Assembly (NCBI GenBank): GCA_964469905.1
Contig: CAYXZW010000012.1
Location: 5,862-69,861, forward strand
Reading direction: 5' to 3'
DNA length: 64,000 nucleotides
Source: MVRV01 sp964469905
GTDB taxonomy: Bacteria > Desulfobacterota > Syntrophia > Syntrophales > Smithellaceae
The notes below the pieces were generated by a model that was given only the letters and a program-made list of their open reading frames with translations, did not search any database and was not told the origin of the DNA. Positions 16,801 through 26,229 of the stretch are shown here, in pieces. The number at the start of each line of letters is the position of its first letter. Within the stretch, counting starts at the first letter, position 1. Position numbers and translations under genes: made by a program.

Positions 16801-18495
16801 TTATTTTATTTGCAGGCTTCTTTCCCCCAGTCGCATAGGGTAGATAGTTGCAAATATACAGAGGAAGAGTGCCGTCGCAAATGAGCAGATAATCAGGACA
16901 ATCTGCCATAGTCCCAAACTTTGCTTGCGGATGCCGGCCATAAAAATATAGTAAACCGGTCCGGCTTCCAGAATTATCACTGCCGCAATCAAGGCAAAGC
17001 AAAGAATCATGAAGAGCAGGCCTCCAAAGCTTGTTACTACCTGCGCCGGATTTTCGGATTGGAAATTAGGATAAACCGCGCCTAATCCAATTCCCAGGGC
17101 GACCACGGCCGGTACAAGAAAGAATATGGTTGTGACCGACAAAAACATCATGAAAGGTGAGACTTGCAGCAGCATATTGGATGCAACAATAAGCAACTCT
17201 GCCATTATGATCATGGGAACATAATAGAGAAAGAATTTAATCCACAGAAAAGTTTTCAAAGATACCGGTGCCGCCTGGACTATCCAGAAAGCAGCGCCTT
17301 CCATACTTACCGCCGGAAAGACAAAACGGGCGGCAATAGCCGAAAGGACGAAGGCCGCCAGACCCATATTCAGAAAGGAAAACAGATTTTGCAGGTAAAT
17401 GGTTTTTATCGGCGATCTATCCAGAGGCAAGACCGAAAAATTATAAAGGTAAATGGCAATGAGTGCACCCATTAGAAATAATTGCGGCCATTGCGTTGAA
17501 TCACGGAAAAATGAACGAATTTCTTTGATGGCAAATGCTTTTGCCGGGCGGTGAAGAAAGTCGAGTAAATTCTCCCATTGTATACCTTTGAATTTTACCG
17601 GAGCAAAGAGGCGTCGCGGAGTTGTCAGAGATTTGGAAAAACCTTGAAAATATGCAGCGTGAGCGATGATTCCGGCGAAGAAGATCAACATAAAGGAGCA
17701 GCTGCAGGTCAGTGCGAGATTAAACAAGGAGCTGGCAAATTTACTGTTGAGGGCAGCTTGAATTGCCTCGGTAATCCAGGTGGTGGGCAAAAGCGGTGAA
17801 CTGGGAGTTTGCAGGGAATTTAAATAAAGAACTGCCGAAGCGAAGCTGTCCGGATTAACCAGCTGCTCCGGCCTTGTTAAACGTAAAGCCAGAACGAGTA
17901 TCAAAACCAATATCACGCCAAGTATAATTAAAATTGTTCGAATGCGTCCTGCCGGCAGGATTTTTGCTCCCAGCAATACCAGAATGCTGCTGAGAGCGGA
18001 GGTGATCAGGCACATGAATATTGTTGCCAGAAAAACAATCAGGTAAAAAAAGATACCAGCCTGGTAAATAATACCGTAGGAAAGAAAAACGGGGAGGCTG
18101 AAGAGAACCACCATCCAGGAACTATCAAATGTGCTTATAAGCCAACGGGAGAAAAAAATGTCCTTGGCGGAAACAGGCAAAGAATGCAAAAGCTGCAAGT
18201 CCCGGCTTAAATATAGATGAGAAAGGGAGTTGATAATATTGCTGAAGAGCAACAGTGCAAAAAAAGTCATCACCACCATCGAAAGAAGTTTCATGGCCAG
18301 TATATTGCCGAAGTCCTGAACGCCCTGAAAATAAAGCAAAATACGATAACAAATAATAAATGCGCCGGCCCAGAAAAGACAACCGACTAAGCCGAAGATG
18401 GATAGTTTTGTCCATATTATTTTCTTATTGCTCGGCCGCAGATTATTGAAAGAAGAGAGAATTTGTGGTCGTAATAATGATATGATTGATTTCAT
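16801..18495 (-). CDS. ABC transporter permease (ABC-2-like exporter)
   Basis: A 564-residue membrane protein with about twelve hydrophobic segments spread along its length and basic cytoplasmic loops. It has no solute-binding domain. I do not recognise a closely defined family, but size and topology fit the large ABC exporter permeases found in Gram-positive and deltaproteobacterial genomes. The start overlaps the stop of the ATPase gene by four bases (ATGA type), so the two almost certainly form one transporter. The cargo is unknown. Confidence 0.85.
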   Translation of the reverse strand: MKSIISLLRPQILSSFNNLRPSNKKIIWTKLSIFGLVGCLFWAGAFIICYRILLYFQGVQDFGNILAMKLLSMVVMTFFALLLFSNIINSLSHLYLSRDLQLLHSLPVSAKDIFFSRWLISTFDSSWMVVLFSLPVFLSYGIIYQAGIFFYLIVFLATIFMCLITSALSSILVLLGAKILPAGRIRTILIILGVILVLILVLALRLTRPEQLVNPDSFASAVLYLNSLQTPSSPLLPTTWITEAIQAALNSKFASSLFNLALTCSCSFMLIFFAGIIAHAAYFQGFSKSLTTPRRLFAPVKFKGIQWENLLDFLHRPAKAFAIKEIRSFFRDSTQWPQLFLMGALIAIYLYNFSVLPLDRSPIKTIYLQNLFSFLNMGLAAFVLSAIAARFVFPAVSMEGAAFWIVQAAPVSLKTFLWIKFFLYYVPMIIMAELLIVASNMLLQVSPFMMFLSVTTIFFLVPAVVALGIGLGAVYPNFQSENPAQVVTSFGGLLFMILCFALIAAVIILEAGPVYYIFMAGIRKQSLGLWQIVLIICSFATALFLCIFATIYPMRLGERSLQIK

Positions 18496-19226
18496 AAAAA
18501 CGTATCTTCTTTAGTTATTGTTAGAAAGACTTCTTCAAGTCTGGCTTCACCAATCCGGGCAATATGCCGTAATTCCTTAACGGTACCCTGTGCCAGCAGA
18601 GTGCCTTTATGAATTACACCAATGCGGTGGCATAATTCTTCCGCTATGCTTAAAGTGTGGGTGGAGACAAAGATGGTTATTTGTTTTTGTGCCAATTCCT
18701 GAAAAATATCTTTAACCATACGCACGGCTGCCGGATCAAGGCCGACCATCGGTTCGTCTATTATTAATATTTGCGGATCATGGAGAAGGGCTGAGGCTAT
18801 GATGAGTCTTTGTTTCATGCCATGCGAATACGCCTCGACGAGTTCGTCTGCCCATTCCCAGAGAGCAAATTGACGCAGCAGTATTTCTGCTTTGGCCGAA
18901 AAAGTCTCCGGAGCGACATCATATAAATCGGCGGAGAAATGAAGGAACTCCATACCGGTAAGCTTTTCATAGAGAAACGGCCTGTCGGGTACGAAGCCGA
19001 TCATTTTCTTGGCCGCTACCGGATCTCTGGCCATATCTATATTGCCGATTACAATGCTGCCGGAAGTCGGTGCCAGAATGCCACCCATCATCCGAATGGT
19101 TGTTGTTTTGCCCGCGCCGTTGGGGCCGATAAAACCGTAAATTTCGCCGGCAGAAACATTCAGGCTGAGCTTGTTTACCGCAAGGGTAGTACCATAATCC
19201 TTCGTCAGTTCTCTTACTTGAATCAT
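18492..19226 (-). CDS. ABC transporter ATP-binding protein
   Basis: A 244-residue ATPase with Walker A GPNGAGKTTT near residue 37, a signature helix YSHGMKQRLIIASALLHDP, Walker B ILIIDEPMVG and the H-loop STHTLS. The Q-loop is at GFVPDRPFLYEKLTG. The signature begins SHGMKQR instead of LSGGQ, as in many drug/lipid-type exporters of the CcmA/NatA group. It overlaps by four bases both the upstream transglutaminase gene and the downstream permease gene, giving a tightly coupled three-gene operon. Confidence 0.95.
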   Translation of the reverse strand: MIQVRELTKDYGTTLAVNKLSLNVSAGEIYGFIGPNGAGKTTTIRMMGGILAPTSGSIVIGNIDMARDPVAAKKMIGFVPDRPFLYEKLTGMEFLHFSADLYDVAPETFSAKAEILLRQFALWEWADELVEAYSHGMKQRLIIASALLHDPQILIIDEPMVGLDPAAVRMVKDIFQELAQKQITIFVSTHTLSIAEELCHRIGVIHKGTLLAQGTVKELRHIARIGEARLEEVFLTITKEDTFL

Positions 19227-20695
19227 TTTGTCTGCTCCAGAATTTCCAGTTTGATTTTCCCCATCGCGCCCATTAAATCCAATTGCTCACTGCCTTCACC
19301 ACGGACCAACCGGATGTGAGTCACATCGGCAGGGAATTGATTAAAGACAGCGTCAACGGTAATCCAGTTTCCTGTATAGGCAATGTTCCAGGCGTGGTAA
19401 TAAAAACGGCCGGAGATATATACCAGACCGGTTTCTATTTGTGCAGGAATACCGGCAGTTCTCAATAAAGCGGCAATAAGAACGGCGTGCTCATTACAAT
19501 CGCCAACTTTATTTTGCAAAACTTCCAGCGCATTCGGTACGGATAAAACCGGCTTTTTTTGGACATGGCGATAGACCCAGTTGACAATTTTTCTAACTTT
19601 TTGCTCGGGTAAATCATTAGTCTTAATAATATTATCGACCTGCGTTTTCATTTGGGGATGATTAGCTTGCACCAGCGGTGTTGCCTTAAGGAAAACAGCA
19701 ATTTCCGGCGGAAGGTCATGGAGTGCTGCTTGCCGCGCAGATAAAGAGGGCTGTTCACGGTTAATTGTCAAAACGTCCTTTATAAAGCTTTGCCGCCCGC
19801 CGTTGAGATGAAATAACAAGCCGCCAGTACCACTGATTTTAATTTTAAGCCGGTTTAATTCTTCCGGCGCTTTAATTGGGACATTGGACGGTATCGAAGC
19901 GATTTGTGTAAAATCAATACTGCCATTAGTCGCAATTCCTTCCTGTGCTTTTTCGGGGCTGACCTTTTCCAGGGAAAGGCCCAGGATGCCTGTTTCTCTT
20001 AAAGTGTCGCCATCTTTATCCAGCCAGGAGCAATTTTGAGCACCCATAAAATCAGCACAATATTTTTGTGTCAAAATACGTTTTCCCATGACAGATATAA
20101 TTTCATCGGCATTCCGGGTGACTCTTATTGATCGCATCGCCAGAGTGGAAGGATCAAAGATGCTGAAGTTACGGGTTGTATCCTTTTCCAGACCAGAGCG
20201 AAAAGCTGCATCGTAAATGCTGCCGCTGATATGAGGTATCTCTTTGAGAGGAATTTCGCTTTTCTGCTGGGCACCAGGCAAACCGGTAAAAAGGACCATT
20301 TTGTTTTTAACTACGAAACCATTGGCATTAAAACGAAACAGACTGGAAGTAAGATCAAAATTAAATGAAGAAAGAGTCATGTCGGGGTTAAGATCGCCGC
20401 TGGTGGAGATATTGAGCGCCTGTGTTACTCCCATTGTATTGATCTGCATGGATACGTTTTCACTAAAGCGATAACCTTTGTCCCGGGCAGTAAAAGTTCG
20501 GTGAACAACGCCGATCTTTTTTTTATTTTGATAAATGTTCATCCAGGTGGCGGCCGGCCGATTTGCTGTTGCGGGCTGAACAATAGATAAAGGCTCCTGT
20601 TTTGTCTGGAAAAATTCCAGGTTAATAGCCAGAAGAGTGAAGAAGGTGATTGTGACGAAAATTCCCCATACAAAGGACCATTTGATTTTTGTCAT
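19223..20695 (-). CDS. Membrane-anchored transglutaminase-like protein
   Basis: The protein is taken from the ATG complementary to 20693-20695 (about 490 residues), because the membrane anchor (KWSFVWGIFVTITFFTLLAINL) follows directly; the frame stays open 22 codons further upstream. Residues ~30-370 form a large extracytoplasmic region. The transglutaminase core near the C-terminus has the Cys-His-Asp triad in GDCNEHAVLIAALLRTAG, YYHAWN and TVDAVFNQ. It may cleave or cross-link peptides at the cell surface. Coupling by a four-base overlap to the ABC exporter genes suggests that the exporter and this enzyme handle the same envelope substrate (inference). Confidence 0.87.
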   Translation of the reverse strand: MTKIKWSFVWGIFVTITFFTLLAINLEFFQTKQEPLSIVQPATANRPAATWMNIYQNKKKIGVVHRTFTARDKGYRFSENVSMQINTMGVTQALNISTSGDLNPDMTLSSFNFDLTSSLFRFNANGFVVKNKMVLFTGLPGAQQKSEIPLKEIPHISGSIYDAAFRSGLEKDTTRNFSIFDPSTLAMRSIRVTRNADEIISVMGKRILTQKYCADFMGAQNCSWLDKDGDTLRETGILGLSLEKVSPEKAQEGIATNGSIDFTQIASIPSNVPIKAPEELNRLKIKISGTGGLLFHLNGGRQSFIKDVLTINREQPSLSARQAALHDLPPEIAVFLKATPLVQANHPQMKTQVDNIIKTNDLPEQKVRKIVNWVYRHVQKKPVLSVPNALEVLQNKVGDCNEHAVLIAALLRTAGIPAQIETGLVYISGRFYYHAWNIAYTGNWITVDAVFNQFPADVTHIRLVRGEGSEQLDLMGAMGKIKLEILEQTK

Positions 20696-20877
20696 GGACT
20701 GAAGACCTGTGGGATAAATTAAATTTAAGATCATTATATAGACAGGCCAGATAAGAGTCAACTAGTACCGATTTAAAAGAGAGATTGATTAAGATTAAAG
20801 AAAATTAAAGATATATTGACAAGCTTACCTAATTATAATATCAACGAGTCCTTCATTTCAGGAAAGATAATTACTTT

Positions 20878-21519
20878 ATGAAACATGACAGCATTATTGC
20901 TCAAGAAGGTTATCCCTTTATTCTCTTATCCATTATTATTACTGTTTTTATTGCCTTTTTAGGCATCTGCTGGCTGCTTGTTTTGTCGGCCTTAATCTCT
21001 TTTTTTGTCATTTGGTTTTTCCGGAATCCGGAGCGGTATTTCCAAGATGGAGCAAACGTCGTTATTTCTCCTGCTGACGGTAAAGTAATTAAGGTGGAAG
21101 ATATTGAGATGAACGACTCAATCAGCGGAAAATTCAAAAAAATAAGCATATTCATGAATGTTTTCAACGTTCATGTAAACCGCATTCCCTATAATGGAAA
21201 AATAGAGGCGATTAATTATCACGAGGGGAAATTCGTTTCTGCCAATCTGGATAAGGCCTCCAGTGACAATGAACGTAACGCAATACAGATTCGCACGGAA
21301 AATGGTTCTGCGATCTGGGCAGTGCAGATTGCCGGTCTTATAGCACGCCGGATTGTTTGTTGGGTTGCGGTTGGTGATGCAGTTAAAAAAGGGGAAAGAT
21401 TCGGGTTGATTCGCTTTGGTTCCCGGGTCGATGTTTATTTACCTCCGGATTCCCGCATTGCCGTTAAGATAGGGCAGAAGGTCAGGGCAGGTGAGACACC
21501 TTTAGGACATTTGCTGTAA
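20878..21519 (+). CDS. psd: Phosphatidylserine decarboxylase proenzyme (short, PSD-A type)
   Basis: A 213-residue protein with two N-terminal membrane segments (residues ~12-47). The PSD core follows: FFRNPERYFQ, SPADGKVIKVE, IFMNVFNVHVNRIPYNGKIE. The self-cleavage site is Gly-Ser at about residues 181-182 in IRFGSRVDVYLP, which makes the pyruvoyl cofactor. This short form is common in delta- and epsilon-proteobacteria and archaea. It converts phosphatidylserine to phosphatidylethanolamine. pssA, the preceding step, is 26 bases downstream, so the two steps are encoded together. Confidence 0.95.
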   Translation: MKHDSIIAQEGYPFILLSIIITVFIAFLGICWLLVLSALISFFVIWFFRNPERYFQDGANVVISPADGKVIKVEDIEMNDSISGKFKKISIFMNVFNVHVNRIPYNGKIEAINYHEGKFVSANLDKASSDNERNAIQIRTENGSAIWAVQIAGLIARRIVCWVAVGDAVKKGERFGLIRFGSRVDVYLPPDSRIAVKIGQKVRAGETPLGHLL

Positions 21520-21545
21520 TTTAGTGACTTTTTCAAGGGATAATC

Positions 21546-22322
21546 ATGAATAAAGAAACATCACTGAAGAAAATCCGCTTAAAAAAAGGCATTTATGTTT
21601 TACCTAATCTCATCACAACTGCATCTCTGTTTGCCGGTTTTTATGCGATCATTGCTTCTATTCAAGAAAAATTTGTCTATGCCGCTATCGCGATTTTAGT
21701 TTCTCTCGTTCTGGATGGCCTCGATGGACGAATTGCCCGTATGACCAATACTACCAGTAAATTTGGCGCGGAATACGATTCCTTGTCCGATTTGGTGGCC
21801 TTTGGTGTAGCTCCATCTCTCCTGGCATTCAACTGGGCAATGTTCTTTTACGGCAAGTGGGGATGGATTGCCGCCTTTATGTTTGTTGTTTGCGGGGCAT
21901 TAAGACTGGCTCGTTATAATATCCAAATCGGCATTATTGAAAGCAACGTGTTTAATGGGTTACCTATTCCGGCAGCAGCATCGGTTGTCGCTACAACAGT
22001 TCTCTTTTTTGACTATGCCGGAGTGGAAGGGCAATTTCATAATCCATACATGCTGTTCTTCGTCGTCATTCTTTCCCTCTTGATGGTCAGTAACATCAAG
22101 TACTACAGTGGGAAAGACTTGAAACTTTTTGCCCGTAAACCATTTACGTCTTTTTTTCTGCTGGTTCTTATTTTAATAGTAATAGTGGCCATGCCGGTGA
22201 TCATGGCCTTTATCGTAATGCTGGGCTACGCAATTTCCGGACCGCTCTGGTGGGCAACTAAATTCAGCAGGCAGATGGCACAAAAGTCCAGGGAAAAGAA
22301 GATAAACAAACAAGCACAGTAG
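21546..22322 (+). CDS. pssA: CDP-diacylglycerol-serine O-phosphatidyltransferase
   Basis: A 258-residue integral membrane protein with about seven hydrophobic segments. The CDP-alcohol phosphotransferase motif is complete: DGLDGRIARMTNTTSKFGAE followed by YDSLSD (DGx2ARx8Gx3Dx3D type). The N-terminal GIYVLPNLITTASLFAGF and the length match the type II PssA of Bacillus and deltaproteobacteria. It makes phosphatidylserine from CDP-diacylglycerol and serine. Its partner psd is directly upstream. Confidence 0.95.
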   Translation: MNKETSLKKIRLKKGIYVLPNLITTASLFAGFYAIIASIQEKFVYAAIAILVSLVLDGLDGRIARMTNTTSKFGAEYDSLSDLVAFGVAPSLLAFNWAMFFYGKWGWIAAFMFVVCGALRLARYNIQIGIIESNVFNGLPIPAAASVVATTVLFFDYAGVEGQFHNPYMLFFVVILSLLMVSNIKYYSGKDLKLFARKPFTSFFLLVLILIVIVAMPVIMAFIVMLGYAISGPLWWATKFSRQMAQKSREKKINKQAQ

Positions 22323-22373
22323 ATTTTTAGATAGGAACAATTAATCGGTCTGTGAAAATATTTTGTAAAGATT

Positions 22374-22931
22374 ATGCGAATTATCGGAGGTAAAGCCAGG
22401 GGAAGGAAGTTACAGTTTCCTTCTTTATCAAAAGAAAGGCCGACTTCCGATTTTCTGCGTGAAGCTCTTTTTAATTTAATTGGTTCTCTGGAGGCAAAAT
22501 CGTTTCTCGATCTTTTTGCCGGTTCGGGAAGTGTGGGAATAGAGGCTGCCAGCAGGGGTGCAAATGAAATAGTCTTGATAGAAAAAGATAAGAAAATTGC
22601 CGCGTATGCCCAGAAAAACCTTGAGATTTGCAATCTTGATAAAAGTTGCCGGATTATCGTCAGGGATATCAGTTCGGGACTAAACGATCTGTTTAAGAAG
22701 GAATGCGAGTTTGATTATATTTTTGCCGATCCTCCTTATGACCGGGGATTAGTGGAAAAAACAATAAAATTATTAAAAGAAAATCCGGTTTTTACGGAAG
22801 AAACACTAGTTGTGATTCAGCATTCGACAAGAGAAGAAATAGCGTCTCTTTTAGATGCAAAAATAATTCTCCAAGATCAGAGAAAATATGGCGACAACGC
22901 CCTGACCTTTTTAAAAATGGAGCGCTCATGA
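22374..22931 (+). CDS. rsmD: 16S rRNA (guanine(966)-N2)-methyltransferase RsmD
   Basis: A 185-residue class I methyltransferase: MRIIGGKARGRKL at the N-terminus, RPTSDFLREALFN, the SAM-binding LDLFAGSGSVGIEAASRGA, and the catalytic FADPPYDRG (DPPY). All are hallmark RsmD segments. It methylates G966 of 16S rRNA in the small subunit. Its stop overlaps the coaD start by four bases. The rsmD-coaD pairing is widely conserved in bacteria and supports both calls. Confidence 0.96.
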   Translation: MRIIGGKARGRKLQFPSLSKERPTSDFLREALFNLIGSLEAKSFLDLFAGSGSVGIEAASRGANEIVLIEKDKKIAAYAQKNLEICNLDKSCRIIVRDISSGLNDLFKKECEFDYIFADPPYDRGLVEKTIKLLKENPVFTEETLVVIQHSTREEIASLLDAKIILQDQRKYGDNALTFLKMERS

Positions 22932-23437
22932 CACAAGAAAAGTTTACCAGTAGAATCGCAGTTTATCCAGGTTCCTTTGATCCCATAACCAATGGCCATG
23001 TGGATATTATCAACAGGGGCGTTCGCATATTCGATGAAGTCATCGTCCTTGTAGCGTATAATGCCAGCAAGACTTCTTTGTTTACCGTGGAAGAGCGTGT
23101 GGCAATGATCAAAGACGCCATTGGCGATAGTCCGGGAGTTAGAGTAGATAGTCATTCCGGACTACTTGTTGATTACCTGAAAAAGACGAACTCCAATGTA
23201 ATCTTAAGAGGTATGCGTGCCCTTTCCGACTTCGAATATGAATTCCAGATGGCTCTGATGAATCGCAGACAGTCCCGGGAAATTGAAACAGTATTTCTGA
23301 TGAGCGGTTTCAAGTGGTTTTTTACCGGCTCTCAGATCATCAAACAAGTAGCCAGTATCGGTGGTTCGGTAAAGGGTTTATTGCCGGATAAAGTCCATAA
23401 AAAACTACTGGCAAAATTTAATAATGGGAGGAAGTAG
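22928..23437 (+). CDS. coaD: Phosphopantetheine adenylyltransferase
   Basis: A 169-residue protein with the nucleotidyltransferase motif YPGSFDPITNGHVDII (TxGH-type), EERVAMIKDAI, the substrate-binding RGMRALSDFEYEFQMALMNR, and the C-terminal ISSxxIK-like SQIIKQVASIGGSV. It performs the penultimate step of coenzyme A synthesis. It is coupled to rsmD by a four-base overlap and lies three bases before the aspartate-type aminotransferase. Confidence 0.97.
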   Translation: MTQEKFTSRIAVYPGSFDPITNGHVDIINRGVRIFDEVIVLVAYNASKTSLFTVEERVAMIKDAIGDSPGVRVDSHSGLLVDYLKKTNSNVILRGMRALSDFEYEFQMALMNRRQSREIETVFLMSGFKWFFTGSQIIKQVASIGGSVKGLLPDKVHKKLLAKFNNGRK

Positions 23438-23440
23438 TCT

Positions 23441-24634
23441 GTGAAATTAGCAAAAAGAGTAGCGCAAATAAAACCGTCAGAAACTTTAGCGATTACGGCA
23501 AAAGCCAACGCCCTGAAAGCTGAAGGCAGAGATGTGATTGGCTTTGGCGCCGGCGAGCCGGATTTCGATACGCCGGTAAATATCAAAACAGCAGCAATCA
23601 AAGCCATTGATGCCGGCTTTACCAAATATACCCCGGTAGGTGGAACGGATGAATTAAAGGATGCAATCATTGGCAAGTTAATGCGCGATAACTCGCTGGA
23701 ATATAAACGTTCGCAAGTGGTGGTTTCCTGCGGAGCCAAACACACCTTATACAATCTGGCCCAGGCGCTTTTTGAAGAAGGCGATGAAGTCATTATACCG
23801 TCACCTTATTGGGTTTCGTATCCCGATATTGTTGTTTTAGCGGGAGGTAAACCGGTAATCGTCGAAACGCTGGAAAAAGACGGTTTTAAAATGAAACCGG
23901 AACAGCTGAAAGCTGCCATAACCGATCGTACACGAGCTGTTGTGATCAATAGTCCGTCCAACCCTACTGGTGCTGCCTATTCTCCCGCCGAACTTAAAGC
24001 TCTGGCTGCGGTTCTCCTGAATACGGAAATCCTCGTTATTTCCGATGATATTTATGAAAAAATTATTTATGCAGATTTTCCTTTTGCCAGTATTGCGTCG
24101 GTAGAACCACAAATCAAAGATCGGACGATTGTTGTTAACGGGGTTTCCAAAGCTTATGCCATGACCGGCTGGCGTATCGGTTATGCAGCCGGCCCCGAAC
24201 AGATAATTGCTGCCATTAATAAAATTCAAAGTCAAAACACATCCAATCCGGCTTCCATTTCGCAGAAAGCTGCCGTGGAAGCACTAAACGGCCCTCAGGA
24301 AGTGGTCGGACAAATGGTTGTCGAATTTCGGAAAAGAAGAGACATTATCGTACAATTGCTTAATGAAATTGATGGCATAAAATGTTTGTCGCCGGAAGGT
24401 GCCTTTTATGTATTCCCCAATGTTGCTGATATCTTTGGTCGTTCTTTTCAGGGTAAAAAGATAACCGATTCGACTCAATTAATAGATTATCTTTTGGATG
24501 AAGCCAATGTTGCCACTGTTCCCGGTGCTGCTTTCGGCAGTGACAGTCATATCCGTCTATCTTATGCAACGTCATTAAAGAATATTGAAGAAGGTGTGAA
24601 GAGAATAAAGAACGCGATTGCTAAATTATCCTAA
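23441..24634 (+). CDS. Aspartate-type aminotransferase (class I, AspC/AspB-like)
   Basis: A 397-residue protein with a GTG start behind GGGAGGAAG. Hallmarks of the Ib aspartate aminotransferases are LAKRVAQIKPSETLAITAKA, IGFGAGEPDFDTP, KYTPVGGTDELK, NSPSNPTGAAYS, SDDIYEKIIY, the PLP lysine in VNGVSKAYAMTGWRIGYAAGP, and RLSYATS with the carboxylate arginine. It interconverts aspartate/oxaloacetate and glutamate/2-oxoglutarate and may also accept prephenate. It follows coaD after three bases. The class is certain; the exact substrate range is inferred. Confidence 0.94.
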   Translation: MKLAKRVAQIKPSETLAITAKANALKAEGRDVIGFGAGEPDFDTPVNIKTAAIKAIDAGFTKYTPVGGTDELKDAIIGKLMRDNSLEYKRSQVVVSCGAKHTLYNLAQALFEEGDEVIIPSPYWVSYPDIVVLAGGKPVIVETLEKDGFKMKPEQLKAAITDRTRAVVINSPSNPTGAAYSPAELKALAAVLLNTEILVISDDIYEKIIYADFPFASIASVEPQIKDRTIVVNGVSKAYAMTGWRIGYAAGPEQIIAAINKIQSQNTSNPASISQKAAVEALNGPQEVVGQMVVEFRKRRDIIVQLLNEIDGIKCLSPEGAFYVFPNVADIFGRSFQGKKITDSTQLIDYLLDEANVATVPGAAFGSDSHIRLSYATSLKNIEEGVKRIKNAIAKLS

Positions 24635-24713
24635 GACGATGTGCTCGAATAACTTTGTATTGCCATATGTACTGGTGGTTATTACATAACGACTCCAGAG
24701 AGGAAGGGAAAAA

Positions 24714-26120
24714 ATGGGCGGTATTTTCGGAGTAGTATCACAGGAAAATTGTGTCCAAACGCTGTTTTACGGAACTGATTATCATTCACATCTGGGTACG
24801 GAAAATGGCGGCATGGCCGTGTTGGGAGCTAAAGGGTTCCACAATGCTATCCACAGCATTTCTCAGGCGCAATTCAAATCCAGGTTTATTGACGAATACC
24901 GTAAAATGGAAGGCTGTTTCGGAATCGGGGCAATCGATGATGAATCGCCGCAGCCTCTTATTATCAAATCAAAGCTAGGTGCATATGCAGTTGTGGCCAG
25001 CGGTCTCATAACCAATAAAGAGAAATTAATCAGTGAGCTTCTTAATGAAGGCGTGTCGTTCAGTGAAATGGCCGGCGGGGGCATCAACAATACGGAAATA
25101 GTTGCCCGGCTGATCAACCGCGGAGACAATATTGTGGAAGGTATTGCCTCCATGCGCGGTGCCATTGAAGGATCCATTTGCGCATTAGTCTTAACCCGTG
25201 ACGGCATCTATGCGGCGCGGGATAAATTTGGCCGTTTTCCTCTGTCCATTGGTAAAAAGAAAGATCGTAATGAAAAGTCATATGTCGTTGCCACGGAAGC
25301 CAGTTCTTTTGAAAATCTGGGCTATGAAACGGTTAAATTTCTGGGACCAGGTGAGATTTCATTAATTTCTCCCGAGGGAATCAAACAGATGAAACCCGAA
25401 GGAAGCGAAAAGAAAATATGCTCATTTTTATGGATATATACAGGGTATCCTTCTTCTACCTATGATGGTATCGGTGTAGAAAGGACAAGAGAACGCTGCG
25501 GGAGCTATTTAGCCAAGCGCGATAACAATCTGGAAGCGGATTATGTCGCCGGCATACCTGATTCGGGAGTAGGTCATGCCATCGGCTACGCCATGGAATC
25601 GGGAATACCTTTTCGGCGTCCTCTCGTTAAATATACTCCGGGTTATGGGCGCAGCTATACGCCTCCATCTCAGGATATCAGAGATCTGGTTGCCACAATG
25701 AAGCTTAGTGCAGTTCATGACGTTATAAATGGCAGTCGTATGATTATCTGTGATGATTCCATTGTTCGGGGCACGCAACTGAAAAATTTTACCATAAAGA
25801 AACTATGGGATAACGGAGCAAAAGAAATTCACATACGTCCGGCATGTCCGCCGTTGATGTTTCCCTGCATATATGCATCTTCAACTCGATCGTCAGCAGA
25901 ACTGGCCTGCCGCAAGGCAATTAGAACTCTGGAAGGAAAAGAACTGGATAATCCGGAAGAATATCTGGACCGGTCGGGAGCGAAATATGCCAAAATGATT
26001 GACTGGATTCGTCACGATCTCAACGTCACATCCCTGAAGTATCTGGAAATTGAAGATATGATCGCCGCAATCGGTCTTCCGGCGGATCAGCTCTGCCTCC
26101 ATTGCTGGCAGGGCAAATAA
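24714..26120 (+). CDS. Amidophosphoribosyltransferase (PurF)-family paralogue lacking the N-terminal catalytic Cys
   Basis: A 468-residue Ntn-glutaminase/PRTase protein with a clear AGAGGAAGG site. It starts MGGIFGVV where PurF has (M)CGI/CGV, so the glutaminase nucleophile is replaced by Gly. The PRPP loop is intact (MIICDDSIVRGTQL). All four cysteines expected for the Bacillus-type 4Fe-4S cluster can be placed: KICSFLWIY, LMFPCIYA and the final CLHCWQGK. I recall similar MGGxFG proteins in Bacteroides and clostridia annotated as amidophosphoribosyltransferase. It could use free ammonia or have another role. purB is far away (54991) and no pur operon surrounds it. Confidence 0.85.
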   Translation: MGGIFGVVSQENCVQTLFYGTDYHSHLGTENGGMAVLGAKGFHNAIHSISQAQFKSRFIDEYRKMEGCFGIGAIDDESPQPLIIKSKLGAYAVVASGLITNKEKLISELLNEGVSFSEMAGGGINNTEIVARLINRGDNIVEGIASMRGAIEGSICALVLTRDGIYAARDKFGRFPLSIGKKKDRNEKSYVVATEASSFENLGYETVKFLGPGEISLISPEGIKQMKPEGSEKKICSFLWIYTGYPSSTYDGIGVERTRERCGSYLAKRDNNLEADYVAGIPDSGVGHAIGYAMESGIPFRRPLVKYTPGYGRSYTPPSQDIRDLVATMKLSAVHDVINGSRMIICDDSIVRGTQLKNFTIKKLWDNGAKEIHIRPACPPLMFPCIYASSTRSSAELACRKAIRTLEGKELDNPEEYLDRSGAKYAKMIDWIRHDLNVTSLKYLEIEDMIAAIGLPADQLCLHCWQGK

Positions 26121-26229
26121 AAGTCATTATTTCCAATATCCCTACTTTTTTAATCTGCAATTATCCATTGCCAGAGCAAGAGAGCCATGTTATAAATTTA
26201 TCAAAATACATTAGTGAAAGCCGGGGGCT

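Noticed and set aside
20816..20839. TTGACA and TATAAT upstream of psd
   Set aside because: Both boxes are perfect, but only 12 bases separate them, too short for a sigma-70 promoter.
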